A stretch of 64,000 bases of DNA from Arabidopsis thaliana (lineage: Eukaryota; Streptophyta; Magnoliopsida; Brassicales; Brassicaceae): assembly GCF_000001735.4 (NCBI RefSeq), contig NC_003076.8, positions 4,464,001 through 4,528,000 on the forward strand, given 5' to 3'. The first letter of the stretch is position 1, and each line of letters starts with the position of its first letter. A program made the translations under genes and the position numbers. Shown piece after piece: positions 44,626-55,034 of the stretch. The notes under the pieces were generated by a model. The model worked only from the letters and a program-made list of their open reading frames with translations. It did not search any database and had not been told where the DNA came from.

Positions 44626-47600
44626 ATGGATCTTGCTAAGTTTCTGTGTTGGATTGTTTTGCTACTGGGAATCTCACTCGTAGAATCAAGGTACATGGTC
44701 TACAATACTTCACATACCATTGTTCCTGGAAAACTTAATGTCCATGTGGTTCCTCATTCTCACGATGATGTTGGTTGGCTCAAGACCGTTGACCAGTACT
44801 ATGTTGGCTCCAACAACTCTATCCAGGTCTTTGCCCTCTTTCTATTGTTCTTGTAGCTGTTTATGGATTAGATTTTGTGGTACTTACTTCGTTTTTGTTT
44901 TATTTTTGCTCGTAGGTTGCTTGTGTTCAAAATGTACTGGATTCAATTGTTCCTGCGCTGTTGGCTGATAAGAATCGCAAATTCATTTATGTTGAACAGG
45001 TAAATTTTCTTTCTTTAGTCCTAATTGATTCGTGTTGTTGGCTAGGCCTGTATTGGAAGGTTTACGGGAGAGATGAATTGTACAACTAATAGTACTCTCG
45101 TTGTTAGCTAGGTGTGAACAATCTTTCGAGTTGAATGACGGTTAGTTTTTGATGAATGCAGGCGTTTTTTCAGCGGTGGTGGAATGAACAAAGTGAGGAG
45201 ATTAAGCGTATTGTGAAAGAACTTATACACTCAGGCCAACTAGAGCTCATGTATTTGTTTTGTCAGCTTGCTTTATCTGTATCGCATTTGTCCTTGTGTC
45301 TTTCCGTTGAGTTATATTTGACTCTTCTGCAGAAATGGTGGTATGTGTATGCATGATGAAGCAGCACCACACTATATAGATATGATTGATCAGACAACCC
45401 TCGGGCATCGATTCATTATCAGAGAGTTCAATGTGACTCCAAGAATCGGTTGGCAGATTGATCCCTTTGGACATTCTGCAGTGCAGGCTTACTTGCTAGG
45501 CGCAGAAGTAAGCTCCTCTCTGGCCCTTCATTTTGGTTTTATTTTATTTCTGGATCCAGAGGTGTGAAGATATTGATTTATGCAGGTTGGCTTCGACTCA
45601 GTCTTTTTTGGCCGGATAGATTACCAGGACAGGGAGAAGCGTTATAAAGAGAAGACTCTTGAAGTTATCTGGCGGGGCTCTAAGAGTCTCGGTTCTTCTT
45701 CACAGGTTAAATACAAAGCAAAATAAATGTCATGAAGCTTATACTATGAATTCCACTAGATTTTCAATTCCTTGAAAGCATTGATCTGACTTGTTACAGA
45801 TTTTTGCCGGTGCTTTCCCTACGAACTACGAACCTCCACCTGGTGGCTTCTACTATGAAATCACCGATGATTCCCCCGTTGTCCAAGTATTTTCCTTGGC
45901 AGTTGATTACACTTATCGTTTTATTTATCCTATGCCTATGATAAGTTATTGGCTTTTAATCCGTGAAGGATGATCCTGACCTGTTTGATTACAATGTTCA
46001 AGAGCGAGTGAATGCCTTTGTAGCTGCAGCTTTGGATCAGGTACATTTGTAGAATGTTCCTTTTTGGTAGAATTTTTTGTTACATTTTTGTGACATGTTT
46101 CTTGGTATCTGCAGGCCAACATTACTCGAATAAATCACATCATGTTTACCATGGGAACAGATTTCAGGTACCAATATGCCCACACCTGGTATCGACAAAT
46201 GGACAAGCTTATTCATTATGTTAACCTCGTAAGTAATTCATCTAAAGATCAGTCTTAATTATCTGTTCCTCTTTATGTCTCCAGATATTTGTCTTTGTGG
46301 ATTTATAGTAAGCTAGATGATTAGAACCACTAGATATCTCTAATTCGTGGACCCTGGATTATTATAGGATGGGCGTGTCAATGCTTTCTACTCTACCCCT
46401 TCCATATATACAGATGCAAAACACGCGGCAAATGAGGCTTGGCCCCTGAAAACAGAGGACTATTTCCCGTGAGTTGGGTCTTAATTTTTTAACTCCTTCA
46501 TCCAGATTTTGCTTATATATTAAACCAATCTTTACTTCAGTTATGCAGACCGTATAAATGCTTATTGGACTGGATATTTTACAAGTAGGCCAGCACTTAA
46601 GCGTTATGTCAGAGTGATGAGTGCCTACTACTTGGTATATGTTCTTCCAAGTTTAAAATAATGCACTTGAAGTTGTGTTATTATCCATGTATTTAACTTA
46701 AGAGTTTAGGCGGCAAGGCAACTTGAGTTTTTCAAAGGGAGAAGTCAGAAGGGTCCGAATACAGATTCGTTAGCAGATGCACTAGCAATTGCTCAACATC
46801 ACGACGCTGTTTCTGGTACGTCGAAACAGCATGTGGCTAATGATTATGCAAAACGACTAGCAATAGGCTATGTGGAGGTAGAGTGCCAACTTCCCCTGTG
46901 AATTGTGGTTCTCTAGTGGCCTGTTTTCTCTATTTGCACCTCAGTAAGATCTGTTAACTTTCCAGGCTGAGAGTGTGGTTGCTACTTCTCTTGCTCATCT
47001 GACTAAAGTAGATCCCACCCTGAATCCAACCTTCCAACAGGCAAATAATCTCCTAGCTTATACGTATTTCTCAGAAGAATTAAATCACTATTGTAAAGGC
47101 TTACATTACGTCCGTTTGATAATAACAACCCAACCTTTTCTCTTAGTAACAGTTTGGCCTTCCTTTTCAGTGTTTGTTACTTAACATAAGTTACTGTCCC
47201 TCAAGCGAAGTCAACTTATCCGATGGGAAAAGTTTGGTAAGCAAAAATTATTATCCCTATGGGCTTTCAGCTCGTCTATAATGTGCTTCCTTCCACTTAC
47301 ACTTCTTTTTCCTCTCTGTAGATCGTATTGGCTTATAACCCACTAGGATGGAAGCGAGTGGACATTGTCCGGCTTCCTGTGAGTCAATCAAGTTCTTGTT
47401 TGTTAATGTTTGTTAAAGCCGCTATTATGTAGTAACAAGTATACGACGGATCGTTGATAGGTTGTGGGCGGAGACGTTTCGGTACATGACTCTGAGGGAC
47501 ACGAAGTTGAGTCTCAACTTGTTCCATTTACTGATGAATATGTGGCCTTAAGGAAATATCATGTAGAGGCATACTTAGGTCAAAGCCCTACACAGGTGCC

Positions 47601-50334
47601 AAAGTATTGGCTTGTGTTTTCAGTAACTGTGCCTCCTCTTGGCTTCACTACTTACACTATCTCCACTGCTAAGAAAACAGGTACAATACAGATATATATT
47701 TGGTCTAGTGGAACAAGCTTTTAACCTTGATCACTGGCCCTTTTGGTTTCCAAATTTAGATGGATATTCTAGCAAATCATACGTCTCCAATATCCTAAAA
47801 GGCGAACAGTCAATAATTAACATTGGTCATGGGCATCTGAAGCTTAGTTTTTCCACTGATCAAGGGACAGCAATCAATTATGTTAACGGCAGAACCTCGG
47901 TATGTCATTATTTTCTAAACACTACCTGCCAGTGATCCTTAAAAATGCTGATAAATCTCCTGATTTTTTTGGTAAAGATGACAGAACCAGTCAAACAGAC
48001 ATTTAGCTACTACTCTGCATACAATGGATCAAATGACAAAGAACCTCTTATACCTCAAGTAAGAGGAGATCTTTTTTCTCTTTTTTCAACACTTACCTTT
48101 CAATGGCTAAGGTTCAGTACACTTACTCCAAGTTCCCCTGGTCTTCTTGTCTGGTTTGCAACAACTAGAACTCGGGTGCGTATGTTTTCCGTCCAAATGG
48201 TACATTCCCCATCAATCCGGAAGGACAGGTTTATACTCACTTCTGAAAAGTATTGATCTTCCAGACGAATCATAAAAAAGAAATTCAATGTTAAACCACT
48301 GGCTCAAGTTTCAGGTTCCTTTGACTGTTATACATGGGCCGCTAGTGGACGAAGTACACCAACAGATTAATCCATGGATATCTCAGGTACCTAAGTTTTT
48401 AGTGTGTTCTCCTTGCTCACTAGATTGTTTGCATCTACAGACTCTTGGAATCTACCTTAAGTTTAAACTGTTCTGTGGCTTCTTAAACTCTGTTTGAACC
48501 TGTAGATTATACTGTCTGACCTTGTTATTCTCTGCAGATCACTAGAGTTTATAAGGGCAAGGAGCATGTGGAAGTTGAATTTATTGTGAGGCTGATGCAT
48601 AACTATTCCAATACCGCTTTTAATTTCTTACATTCCATTATAAAGACTTTAGGATTATCTGGATCTTTAGGTTGGTAATATACCAATTGATGATGGAATT
48701 GGCAAAGAAGTAGTAACCCAGATCTCAAGTTCCCTGAAAAGCAATAAAACTTTCTACACGGATTCAAGTGGACGTGATTATATCAAAAGGGTATGATGCC
48801 CATTATCTTCTTTTGTGCATGTGTTCTTTATTGTTCTTTTCTTGTTGCTGTTTAAGAATAAACTGAAAAACTTGTTTTGCAGATCCGTGATTACAGGTCA
48901 GACTGGAAACTAGATGTCAACCAACCTATTGCAGGAAATTATTACCCGGTATGTGAATAACTGACATTGATCAAGTAGGAAATTGGTTGGTAGTTTACAG
49001 TTCCCTGCAAATGATCTTGGATTGAGTTCGACCAAATCAGTTGGGTAATAATTCCATATATCTCTTGCTCAGATAAATCATGGAATTTACTTGCAAGACA
49101 GTAAGAAGGAATTCTCAGTGATGGTGGACAGAGCCTTCGGGGGGTCGAGCATAGTGGACGGACAAGTTGAGCTAATGCTTCATAGGTATTGGGCATAATC
49201 AATATCATAATCTCCATTACTCGTCTCTCTCTCTGCGTCTAATCAAACAATCACCTTAATTACAGGAGACTGCTCCTCGATGACTCCAGGGGTGTAGCAG
49301 AAAATCTAAATGAGACAGTGTGCGTTCAAGACAAGTGTACTGGGCTAACTGTAAGTACAGACAGATAAGATAAACTTGGTTCCAGTGAAAATTATACCCT
49401 TCAAGAACATTCTGTCTCCTACTCTAAGGTACTGATTCTAACAATTATTACAGATCCAAGGAAAATATTACTATAGAATTGATCCATATGGAGAAGGTGC
49501 AAAATGGAGACGTACATTCGGACAAGAAATCTACTCGCCACTCCTCTTGGCTTTTGCTCAACAGGTGAAAACAAGTGTAAAATGGAACACCAGGATGCTA
49601 TTCTCTAACAGTCCCAGACCATTTATGCAGCGGATGTTAAAATATTTCAGGATGATGGAAAGCCGATGAGTTTTGGTGCAGCATCATTCTCCGGGATTGA
49701 TCCATCGTACAGTCTGCCTGACAATGTGGCACTTCTGACTCTGCAGGTGCCTCTTTTGCAGAGTCCAAAGTTATATAGATAGTTTGTGTGAGTTGAATTG
49801 ATAACTTGTTGTTCACATTGGTTTGGTTGAGATGATTTCAGGAACTGGATGATGGAAACGTGCTCCTGCGTCTAGCTCATCTTTATGAGGTAATAATAAT
49901 ATCATATTATTTATGTGTTTGGTAGTAAAATGAAGCATTTGAGGTTGTTCAATTAGGTGGAAGAGGACAAGGAACTATCAGGAGTAGCAAGCGTGGAACT
50001 CAAAAAGCTTTTTCCTGGAAAGAAGGTATAAGCTTTTTTGGAAAGATAGCAAATTTTGTGGTGAAAAATGATGAAAATACTTGCATTGCAGATCGGGAAA
50101 TTGACGGAGATGAGCCTATCAGCAAATCAAGAAAGAAGCACGATGGAGAAGAAGAGGTTGGTGTGGAAAGTAGAAGGTGAAGGATCTTATGGAGAGGAGA
50201 AGAAGGCAAAGAGAGGGAGAGAAATTGATCCAAGAAAGCTGGAGATGGAGCTTTACCCGATGGAGATTAGGACCGTGTTGATCCACTTAGAGCTTCCATC
50301 TTCTCATTCTCGCATAAACAGATTTGATGCCTAA
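44626..50334 (+). CDS. GH38 alpha-mannosidase (lysosomal/vacuolar type)
   Basis: Twenty-nine exons giving 1024 aa; the first are 44626..44826, 44916..44999, 45162..45250 and 45333..45507, and the last is 50092..50334. It has a signal peptide (residues 1-~21, FLCWIVLLLGISLVES). The GH38 catalytic domain carries zinc-binding HSHDDVGW (44-51) and the nucleophile Asp168 in QIDPFGHS, plus TMGTDFRYQYA and AQHHDAVSGTSKQHV with further metal and substrate residues. The C-terminal half is the mannosidase beta-sandwich region. It is a retaining, Zn-dependent exo-alpha-mannosidase trimming N-glycans in the vacuole or apoplast. Several N-X-S/T sequons are present. Exon 12 (46966..47040) ends CAACAG before GCAAAT, a GC donor. 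Exon 10 is 46541..46634 and exon 11 is 46710..46877. It is convergent with EXO70C2. I recognise it as AT5G13980. Confidence 0.93.
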
Positions 50335-50679
50335 ATAAGGTAGAAGTATGTTTAATGGATAGAGTCTCTTATGTTTTCGTTCCAGCCGCCAATTAACTTA
50401 ATAAAAGGTGAGTTAGTCTTGCATCAAATTCACATAACTTAGTAAACGTACCGTTAGGCTATCAACAAAATAAATTGATTGTTTATTGATAAATGCTGGA
50501 ACTGATTATAATTAACATTTACACATGGCATGGAGCCACGATCGTTTGTTTGAATTCGTAGAAATATGGGTCATCCAAGTTGTGGCATTCAGACAAAAAC
50601 AGTTGAAGAAGACATGAAAAATTTTGAGAAAATCAGGAAAAAGTGTTGTTGCAAAAGAAAAAAGAAGAAAAGAAAGAAG
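50335..50679. other. Convergent 3' spacer, mannosidase and EXO70C2
   Basis: 345 bases with both 3' UTRs; a short plus-strand ORF starting at 50566 is antisense to EXO70C2 and unsupported. Confidence 0.55.
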
Positions 50680-52767
50680 CTATGTTCTTCGCCTGGCGGT
50701 GGCAGTAGAAGAGGAGGAGGTGTTGCCTTCAAAGAGCTGGTCGATGAGATCCTCGATATCTTCAGGCTGATACTTGACATACTTCTCGGTCTGGCGACCA
50801 GGATCCAAGTACTGTCCAAACCTGGCCATGAAGGCCCTGTAGGCAGGTATCATGACTGCAGTTATGGAGACCCTTAGCTCACTCTGCAGCTGCTCGTCGT
50901 TGACTACCCATGTGGTCTGTGTCTTGTGTATCTCGTCAAATGTTGCGTTGAAGCTCTTGAACCTCTCCTTGAGATTGGGCTTGACTATCTTGCCGTTGTG
51001 CATGAGCCCCTCGTGCCCTAAGAACCCCAGTAGCTTCCCCCACGTCTCCCTCTGATAGTTTTTGTGATAGTTCCTTAGCTCTGACGACCTCCTCCTGCAC
51101 CATGTGTCACCCATCACCTCGTGTATCTCCGCCGATCCTTTGATCTTCTGCACTATGTATCTCCCGTTGTTCATCATGAAGATGCAGCTCAATGGTATGT
51201 CTTTGTACTGTTTTGACTTTGTCTCCAGGTTTCCGTCGAGTAGCTCCATTATCCTCATCAGCTGGCTTGCGAAGGCCGAGTTTCCGCTCTCCACAGGTTC
51301 CTCCTCCTCTCGCTCCATCTTCGAGTGACTCTTGAACACTTGTTCCAATGTGTCCTTGTATTCGCACGAGTACTTGAGGTAGTTCATGGTGTACCTCGTC
51401 AATGGATGCACTGCCCCTCCTGGCACAGGGGTCTTGCTTGAATCTGATTTGATGGAGTGCTCCAGATCACAGAAAATGTGAATCGCAGTCTCTCCAAGTC
51501 GGGAGCGAGCACTGGTCACCTCGTTCCTCAGCTCGCTCCGGAGTTCCTCCGGAAACAGCTCCTCCATGGCCGGAAAACTATCCCGCAGAGTCTCATAGAT
51601 GTCGAGGATCTTGAAGAGCTTTTCAGTGGAGCGCCTTGTCATGGCTACGGCCTCTGCGAAACCTAAGAACTGGATGGCCAGACCGTGTGTGACAATACAG
51701 AATAAGTTCCCCTCGTCCCCTGGGAATATCCTCTCTGCAAGTTTTAGCTCACCAGGGAAGAAGAGAGAAGAGCAGTCCTTGAAAGTCTTGTTCCAAATAG
51801 GGATCTCTCTCTCGAGCGTGTCCCAGCTCATTTTCTGCACCTCGTCGATGCTAACTTTCTCAAACTCACAATCTTGTTTCAAAGTGCGCATCAAGATGTT
51901 CCTCCTCCCAACCAAATAAACCTCTCTACATTCCCATCCATACCCTCCTGCTTTCATCTTTTCCGCTATTTTCCTCAGCACCACAACCACATCCTCAGGG
52001 TAACCAGGGTATTCAATCTCCTGATCACCGCATTCCGGAACGAGCATCTGGTCGTGGTCTTGTGAGACCACCACATCGTTCTGGTGGTCTTGCTGATCGG
52101 CAGTGCTCCTCCTCTGGCTGTTGCTGTCATCGGTGACAACCACAGACTCTTTGGTCACAGATTCTTCTAAAATGATGCGGAATTCGTCTTCCAAGAAAGC
52201 CATTGCACGCTGCTGAATAGATCCCGCATGGTTGATCAAGGACTCATGATGGTCCAAACAGGACTTGGTGTTGAGCAATAGCCCCATAAGCTTTGAGACA
52301 CGATCCACTGCCTCCAAAAGCGAAGACACCTCTTCAGGATCTTGGTACCACACAGTCTTAGGCTCACCAGAGTCATATTTGGAGAGTTTTTCCTCAAAAA
52401 GATCCAAGAATTTCCCAACAAACTGTGGGATCTGAAAGTAACCATCCTCTCCTTTCTCCTCGGTGCTATCTTTGTGCTCCTCCATGTGAAGGGAAAGAGT
52501 CGGGAGAAACTGATCGAGTTCTTCAGACAAAGACTCCAAGGTTTGACGAATCTCTGGTGCTTCTTCTCCTTGTGAAACCTTGTCGACATTGTTATCTCCT
52601 GGATCTTGATGATCTGTCTCCGCATTACCAACAACATCTACATTTTCGTTACTGATACCATCCTGATGATGCGCATCATCTGAGGGATGAGCATCCGAAA
52701 CGACGTCGCCTTTCTCATCTCCCTTGGATTTGTCATCATGATCAGGGTCCTTGTCGTTCTTCTCCAT
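50680..52767 (-). CDS. EXO70C2: Exocyst subunit EXO70C2
   Basis: A single exon encoding 695 aa. The first ~75 residues are acidic, rich in D, H and Q (DKDPDHDDKSKGDEKG...). The Exo70 fold occupies ~300-670, with family motifs such as AMTRRSTEKLFKILDIYETL, HIFCDLEHSIKSD, VHPLTRYTMNYLKYSCEYKD, FMMNNGRYIVQKIKGS and YRAFMARFGQYLDPGRQTEKYVKYQPEDIEDLIDQLFEG near the end. The protein tethers secretory vesicles at the plasma membrane. Plant EXO70C members are reported as atypical: cytosolic, pollen- and root-hair-expressed, and restraining tip growth. The intronless structure is normal for plant EXO70B-H clades. I recognise it as AT5G13990. Confidence 0.93.
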   Translation of the reverse strand: MEKNDKDPDHDDKSKGDEKGDVVSDAHPSDDAHHQDGISNENVDVVGNAETDHQDPGDNNVDKVSQGEEAPEIRQTLESLSEELDQFLPTLSLHMEEHKDSTEEKGEDGYFQIPQFVGKFLDLFEEKLSKYDSGEPKTVWYQDPEEVSSLLEAVDRVSKLMGLLLNTKSCLDHHESLINHAGSIQQRAMAFLEDEFRIILEESVTKESVVVTDDSNSQRRSTADQQDHQNDVVVSQDHDQMLVPECGDQEIEYPGYPEDVVVVLRKIAEKMKAGGYGWECREVYLVGRRNILMRTLKQDCEFEKVSIDEVQKMSWDTLEREIPIWNKTFKDCSSLFFPGELKLAERIFPGDEGNLFCIVTHGLAIQFLGFAEAVAMTRRSTEKLFKILDIYETLRDSFPAMEELFPEELRSELRNEVTSARSRLGETAIHIFCDLEHSIKSDSSKTPVPGGAVHPLTRYTMNYLKYSCEYKDTLEQVFKSHSKMEREEEEPVESGNSAFASQLMRIMELLDGNLETKSKQYKDIPLSCIFMMNNGRYIVQKIKGSAEIHEVMGDTWCRRRSSELRNYHKNYQRETWGKLLGFLGHEGLMHNGKIVKPNLKERFKSFNATFDEIHKTQTTWVVNDEQLQSELRVSITAVMIPAYRAFMARFGQYLDPGRQTEKYVKYQPEDIEDLIDQLFEGNTSSSSTATARRRT

Positions 52768-54176
52768 GGTTTCTTATTATTTACGTAAAAAGCTTTAAAA
52801 ATGGCGAAGTGGAATTGAGATGCAGAGGAAGGAGAGATTCATGTGTTCTGTTTTCGTTTAGACTTTTAGGATTTGTGGTTAGAGAGGCGATTGAGAGAGA
52901 TGGTCGCAATGGCTGAATCGAAGAAGTAGGGGAGCCTTGTTTTTTTGGTGGTTGACCGTTGACTTTTTCTTTCATCCAATCCAACACCAGTAAAATCTAT
53001 TTTTAACCAACACAAATTAAAACCTCGTAATTATTTAACTCTTTTTAATTTGTTTGTTTACAAAATGTATACATTACACGACGAAGTGAAATATAAACAA
53101 TAATTTGAATAAAAAAAGCGGGTAACGTGGGAGTATGGTGCGCACGCATATTCCTCACATAACTCTATACGTGCATGCATAAACCATCCTTCATTTCTTC
53201 ATGTTTTGTTTTCAAGCAATCATATATCTTAGCTATTTTTAATGAAAACTAGTCATCCAAGAGTCATCTAAAATATTAAAATGGACATGGTAATGAGAAA
53301 TAGTAGCTGGTTTTGTGGAGGAAGGCCAATAAAAAGCCCACATAAAAGTTGGGCCCAATAATCTTCAATTTTATAGTTTCCAAATTCAAGTCTGCCTTTA
53401 TTTTACTACTAGTAAAGTCAGTAGGAGGAACAACTAGGCAGTGTTGTGTCTCCTCTCTTCACATGCACGAATAAATGCAATAAAGCCGTTTATAGAAAGA
53501 TAAGGCTATATAGTAATTGGTTTAGGCAGACGTGGGCTGGCTCGCAATTGTCAAAGGAGTTCCAACTTTTTACTGTGTTTGATAAATTAATGGTAACCAA
53601 TTGGATGAAGAAGATCAAAATATTGAGAGAAAACAGAGAATGATGAAACGGTAATAATAAGTGAAAGGATCCAGAAGAGGGACCCTTTTGCAAATGGAGA
53701 AACCCCAAACTTGCACGTTTCTCTCTTCCTCTCATCTCTCTTTCTTTTTCTTAAGGAATAATATGACATTTTCTTCTCTATATTGTTTTTTTTTTACTTA
53801 ATAAGTCAATGGACATCCCTCAAAAGCACCTTCCTTTTTTTTCCTATTCTTTCTCATCATCTTTCTTATTATGAACTAAAATAAATGTTCAGACAAAGGA
53901 GCCATTTCTACCATTTATAATTTTATATTACACAACTATATGTGTGTTTGTGTGTGTGTGTAGCCGTGGGGATTTATATATACATATAACATATATTGAC
54001 AACCTCTACTACTGTCATTTAGCCTGCAAAGCCCACAAACAAAGGGCTACACAAGTCTTCCTTCTCTCTCTCCCTCTTCCTCTCTTTAGATGGAATAATG
54101 GATCAATGCTTGTAAAGGTTTGAAATTTGATCAAGTTTTGAAGAAGCAAATTGAAAAAGAAAAGAAAAGAGAAGAC
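52768..54176. other. Spacer between EXO70C2 and NAC084
   Basis: EXO70C2 promoter/leader to about 52980, then A+T-rich sequence; W-box cores (GTTGACC, GTTGACT near 52953-52964) are close to the EXO70C2 start. A TGTGTGTTTGTGTGTGTGTG tract lies at 53941-53960 and a TATA-like ATATATA precedes NAC084. The ORFs near 53446-53769 are unsupported. Confidence 0.5.
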
Positions 54177-55034
54177 ATGGAGGTGGAGAAGAGGATTGTA
54201 GTGAATGGAGGAATGAAATTGCCAATAGGATACAGATTTCACCCAACCGAGCAAGAGCTTATCCTTCATTACTTGCTCCCAAAGGCCTTTGCTTCTCCTT
54301 TGCCTTCCTCCATCATCCCTGTCTTTGACCTCTTCTTCTCTCATCCTCTTAGTTTCCCAGGTCTCTTTCTCTCTCTCTCTCTCTCTCTATGTTCCTTCTG
54401 TCAAAGCCTCTATGTGTGTATATGTCTCCTCGTTTTCCTCAACTGTTTTTTGTTCAAAATGGTCTATCTTATGTTTGGGTCTAGATCCGGGGTGTCTGAT
54501 GCTAAAACTGAAGAAGTTTTGCTTTCAGGGGACCAAAAGGAGAAGCAGAGGTACTTCTTTTGCAAGAAGAGAGAAGTGTCAAGTAATGAGCATAGAATCA
54601 AGATTTCCTCTGGTGATGGTTATTGGAAACCTATTGGTAAAGAGAGACCAATCATTGCCTGTGGTAAAACATTTGGGATTAGAAGAACACTTGCTTTCTA
54701 TGAAACAAACAAGTCTTCTTCTTATTGCAACAAAACTAGATGGAGCATGACAGAGTATTGTCTTGCGGGATTTGCGTCGGCTAAGGTACACAATAACTAC
54801 TCTAGACTACTGTAAGAAAGACATTGGAACTTGTGATAATAATGGGTTAAACAGGTGTCTGGAGAATGGGCAGTGTACAATGTTTATGAGAGGAAAGGCT
54901 CAAAAGGAAGAAAACAGAGGAAATCAAGAGAGGGAGATGATGAAGAATTGAGATGCATCGACCATTTTACGGTTGGGTCAAATCATGAAACCGGTCCACC
55001 ACCGCCTTCTCCTCCTACCTCAGCTGATGAGTAA
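54177..55034 (+). CDS. NAC084: NAC-domain protein NAC084
   Basis: Three exons: 54177..54360, 54529..54785, 54855..55034; product 206 aa, starting at MEVEKRIVVNGG. The NAC DNA-binding domain covers ~14-155. Subdomain A is LPIGYRFHPTEQELILHYLL, with Tyr in place of the usual Phe; then RYFFCKKREV, ISSGDGYWKPIGKERPI, GIRRTLAFYE and the final strand SGEWAVYNVYERKG. The WKATG-type motif is changed to WKPIG. After the domain only ~45 residues remain, basic then Pro-rich (PPPPSPPTS), far shorter than usual NAC activation tails, so transactivation ability is doubtful. Intron 1 contains a CT microsatellite. Intron positions are canonical for plant NAC genes. I recognise it as AT5G14000 (ANAC084). Confidence 0.9.
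54361..54389. repeat. CT microsatellite in NAC084 intron 1
   Basis: An uninterrupted CT run of about 20 bases, just after the donor site of intron 1; part of the polypyrimidine content of the intron. Confidence 0.85.
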
